Shown: one piece after another, positions 5,359 through 6,274 of the stretch
Layout: every line of letters starts with the position of its first letter
How positions within the stretch are numbered: position 1 is the first letter of the stretch
DNA from: Bdellovibrionota bacterium
GTDB taxonomy: Bacteria; Bdellovibrionota; Bacteriovoracia; Bacteriovoracales; Bacteriovoracaceae
Length of the DNA stretch: 6,274 bases
Assembly: GCA_030836365.1 (NCBI GenBank)
Contig: JAURQB010000001.1
Span: 1 to 6,274, forward strand
Reading direction: 5' to 3'
The notes under the pieces: model-generated
Databases searched by the model: none
Seen by the model: only the letters and a program-made list of their open reading frames with translations
Told to the model about the DNA's origin: nothing
Position numbers and translations under genes: made by a program

Positions 5359-6274
5359 GTAAGAATATTATATCTTGTAAGTCAATTCTTGGAACAGTTA
5401 ACTCTTTAATAACTTTTCTAAAAATAAGCATAGGAAGATTATTTTCGAATTCGTAAACTTTTCTGACATACTCACTCTTAAAACGTTGGCCTCGTGCCTC
5501 ATTAAAGCATATTTTTTCAAGCCTAAAGATAAATAATTTGCAATAGTCAGCAAAGTCATCATCAAGAAGATCTAGTATTTTATTAAGCTCGCCGAGAGAA
5601 TTTTTTAACAAAGACATCTCTTTTGCGCTAAGTGAAATGAAAACTTCCAGAAAAAATGTAGGAAGTAATTGATTTGGAGCCGCCATTGTTTTGGCCATCT
5701 GGGCATGGTGTACGGCATTGTGCTCATCTTTTTTATCCCAACAGATTTGAGCATTAATCAAATGCTCATAAAACTTGTGGGTGGCCGGCATTTCTTGGGG
5801 GTTCTTTTTATCTAATAGGGGAGGGCCAGTCCAGATTTTAGAGATTTTTTCAATTTGCTTCGCATATATTCTAGAGATGTTTCCATTATTAAAATAGACA
5901 AGCTCTTCTTTGGGGTTGAGTACACAAGACAAAATAGTACTCGGAGTGACTACTGATACATTGTCGCTTGTTTTTTTCAGGGAAGTAAAATTTTTTAATA
6001 CAGATTCATCATCAAATGTTTTTAATTTTTTAATTCGGTCGATTGCATCTTTTTCTCTTTGATCACAATATTTTGAAAACTTTAATGGTTGAATATGTTC
6101 CATATCAATGTTTTTATTGAGAAATTTATTGTTGAAATAAATTGGTCTACCGCTTTCTATTTCATGGGTCTCGTGAATGTTTTCAGCTCCGAGTAAATCT
6201 ACTGCCAACACTTTGTTTTCTTCTTGTGAAGAAATATAAATCCCCCAGGTTGAAATTGATTTAACATACTTTAA
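5342..6274 (-). CDS. Protein with a C45/Ntn-hydrolase-like part and an alpha-helical C-terminus, N-terminus off the window
   Basis: At least 310 residues are visible. The frame stays open from the GTG at 6211 to the right edge, adding LKYVKSISTWGIYISSQEEN and KV, which read as normal coding sequence. The true start is therefore outside the window. Numbering from the GTG codon, residues about 1-125 resemble, by eye, the C-terminal half of C45 acyltransferases/acylases. The matching elements are a strand near LAVDLLGAEN, FNNKF where that family has T-N-H-F, YCDQREKDAIDRIKKL where it has S-x-x-R, and TPSTILSCVLNPKEELVYF with the family's 'S-V-x-x-P' strand before a final Gly. The nucleophilic Cys would be upstream. 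Residues about 140-275 are helical and TPR-like (HNAVHHAQMAKTM, LGELNKILDLLDDDF) and unassigned. The stop overlaps the convergent protease stop by four bases. Confidence 0.8.
   Translation of the reverse strand, partial: LKYVKSISTWGIYISSQEENKVLAVDLLGAENIHETHEIESGRPIYFNNKFLNKNIDMEHIQPLKFSKYCDQREKDAIDRIKKLKTFDDESVLKNFTSLKKTSDNVSVVTPSTILSCVLNPKEELVYFNNGNISRIYAKQIEKISKIWTGPPLLDKKNPQEMPATHKFYEHLINAQICWDKKDEHNAVHHAQMAKTMAAPNQLLPTFFLEVFISLSAKEMSLLKNSLGELNKILDLLDDDFADYCKLFIFRLEKICFNEARGQRFKSEYVRKVYEFENNLPMLIFRKVIKELTVPRIDLQDIIFLHPLND

Overview
The window is AT-rich and gene-dense, from a Gram-negative-looking bacterium. It has Sec-type signal peptides, SD-led genes and a pnp-dut housekeeping block. 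The lysine- and asparagine-rich proteins, the cell-export genes and a gingipain-family protease would suit a member of the Bdellovibrionota (Bacteriovorax-like). That placement is an impression from composition and gene style, not from a marker I could test.

Left part (1-1672, + strand): a compact housekeeping operon. It holds the C-terminal third of polynucleotide phosphorylase (pnp, cut by the left edge), dUTPase (dut), a 97-residue protein resembling the PHA-granule-region family, and an adrenodoxin-type [2Fe-2S] ferredoxin. Spacing is from a 1-base overlap to 1 base, so the genes are probably co-transcribed and partly translationally coupled.

Middle (1673-3674): the convergent gap after the ferredoxin holds a degenerate three-copy 28-bp direct repeat that touches the stop codons on both sides. 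Next is a minus-strand gene for a protein with two membrane segments and a probable soluble C-terminal domain. Facing away from it are an exported coiled-coil protein and an overlapping short-chain dehydrogenase/reductase. The two divergent gene starts lie so close that their promoters must share DNA.

Right part (3675-6274): a roughly 110-bp AT-rich spacer leads to a secreted cysteine protease of the gingipain (C25) family. It has a signal peptide, a propeptide-like N-terminus, the His and Cys catalytic motifs, and no extra C-terminal sorting domain. Its stop codon overlaps that of a convergent minus-strand gene whose open frame runs off the right edge. The visible N-terminal part of that product resembles the C-terminal half of C45-type Ntn-hydrolases/acyltransferases, followed by an alpha-helical extension.

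No RNA gene, insertion sequence or CRISPR array is visible. The items most worth a second look are the transition-only diverged 28-bp repeat, the C25 protease without a sorting domain, the C45-like fusion at the edge, and the shared divergent promoter with a possible leaderless start.
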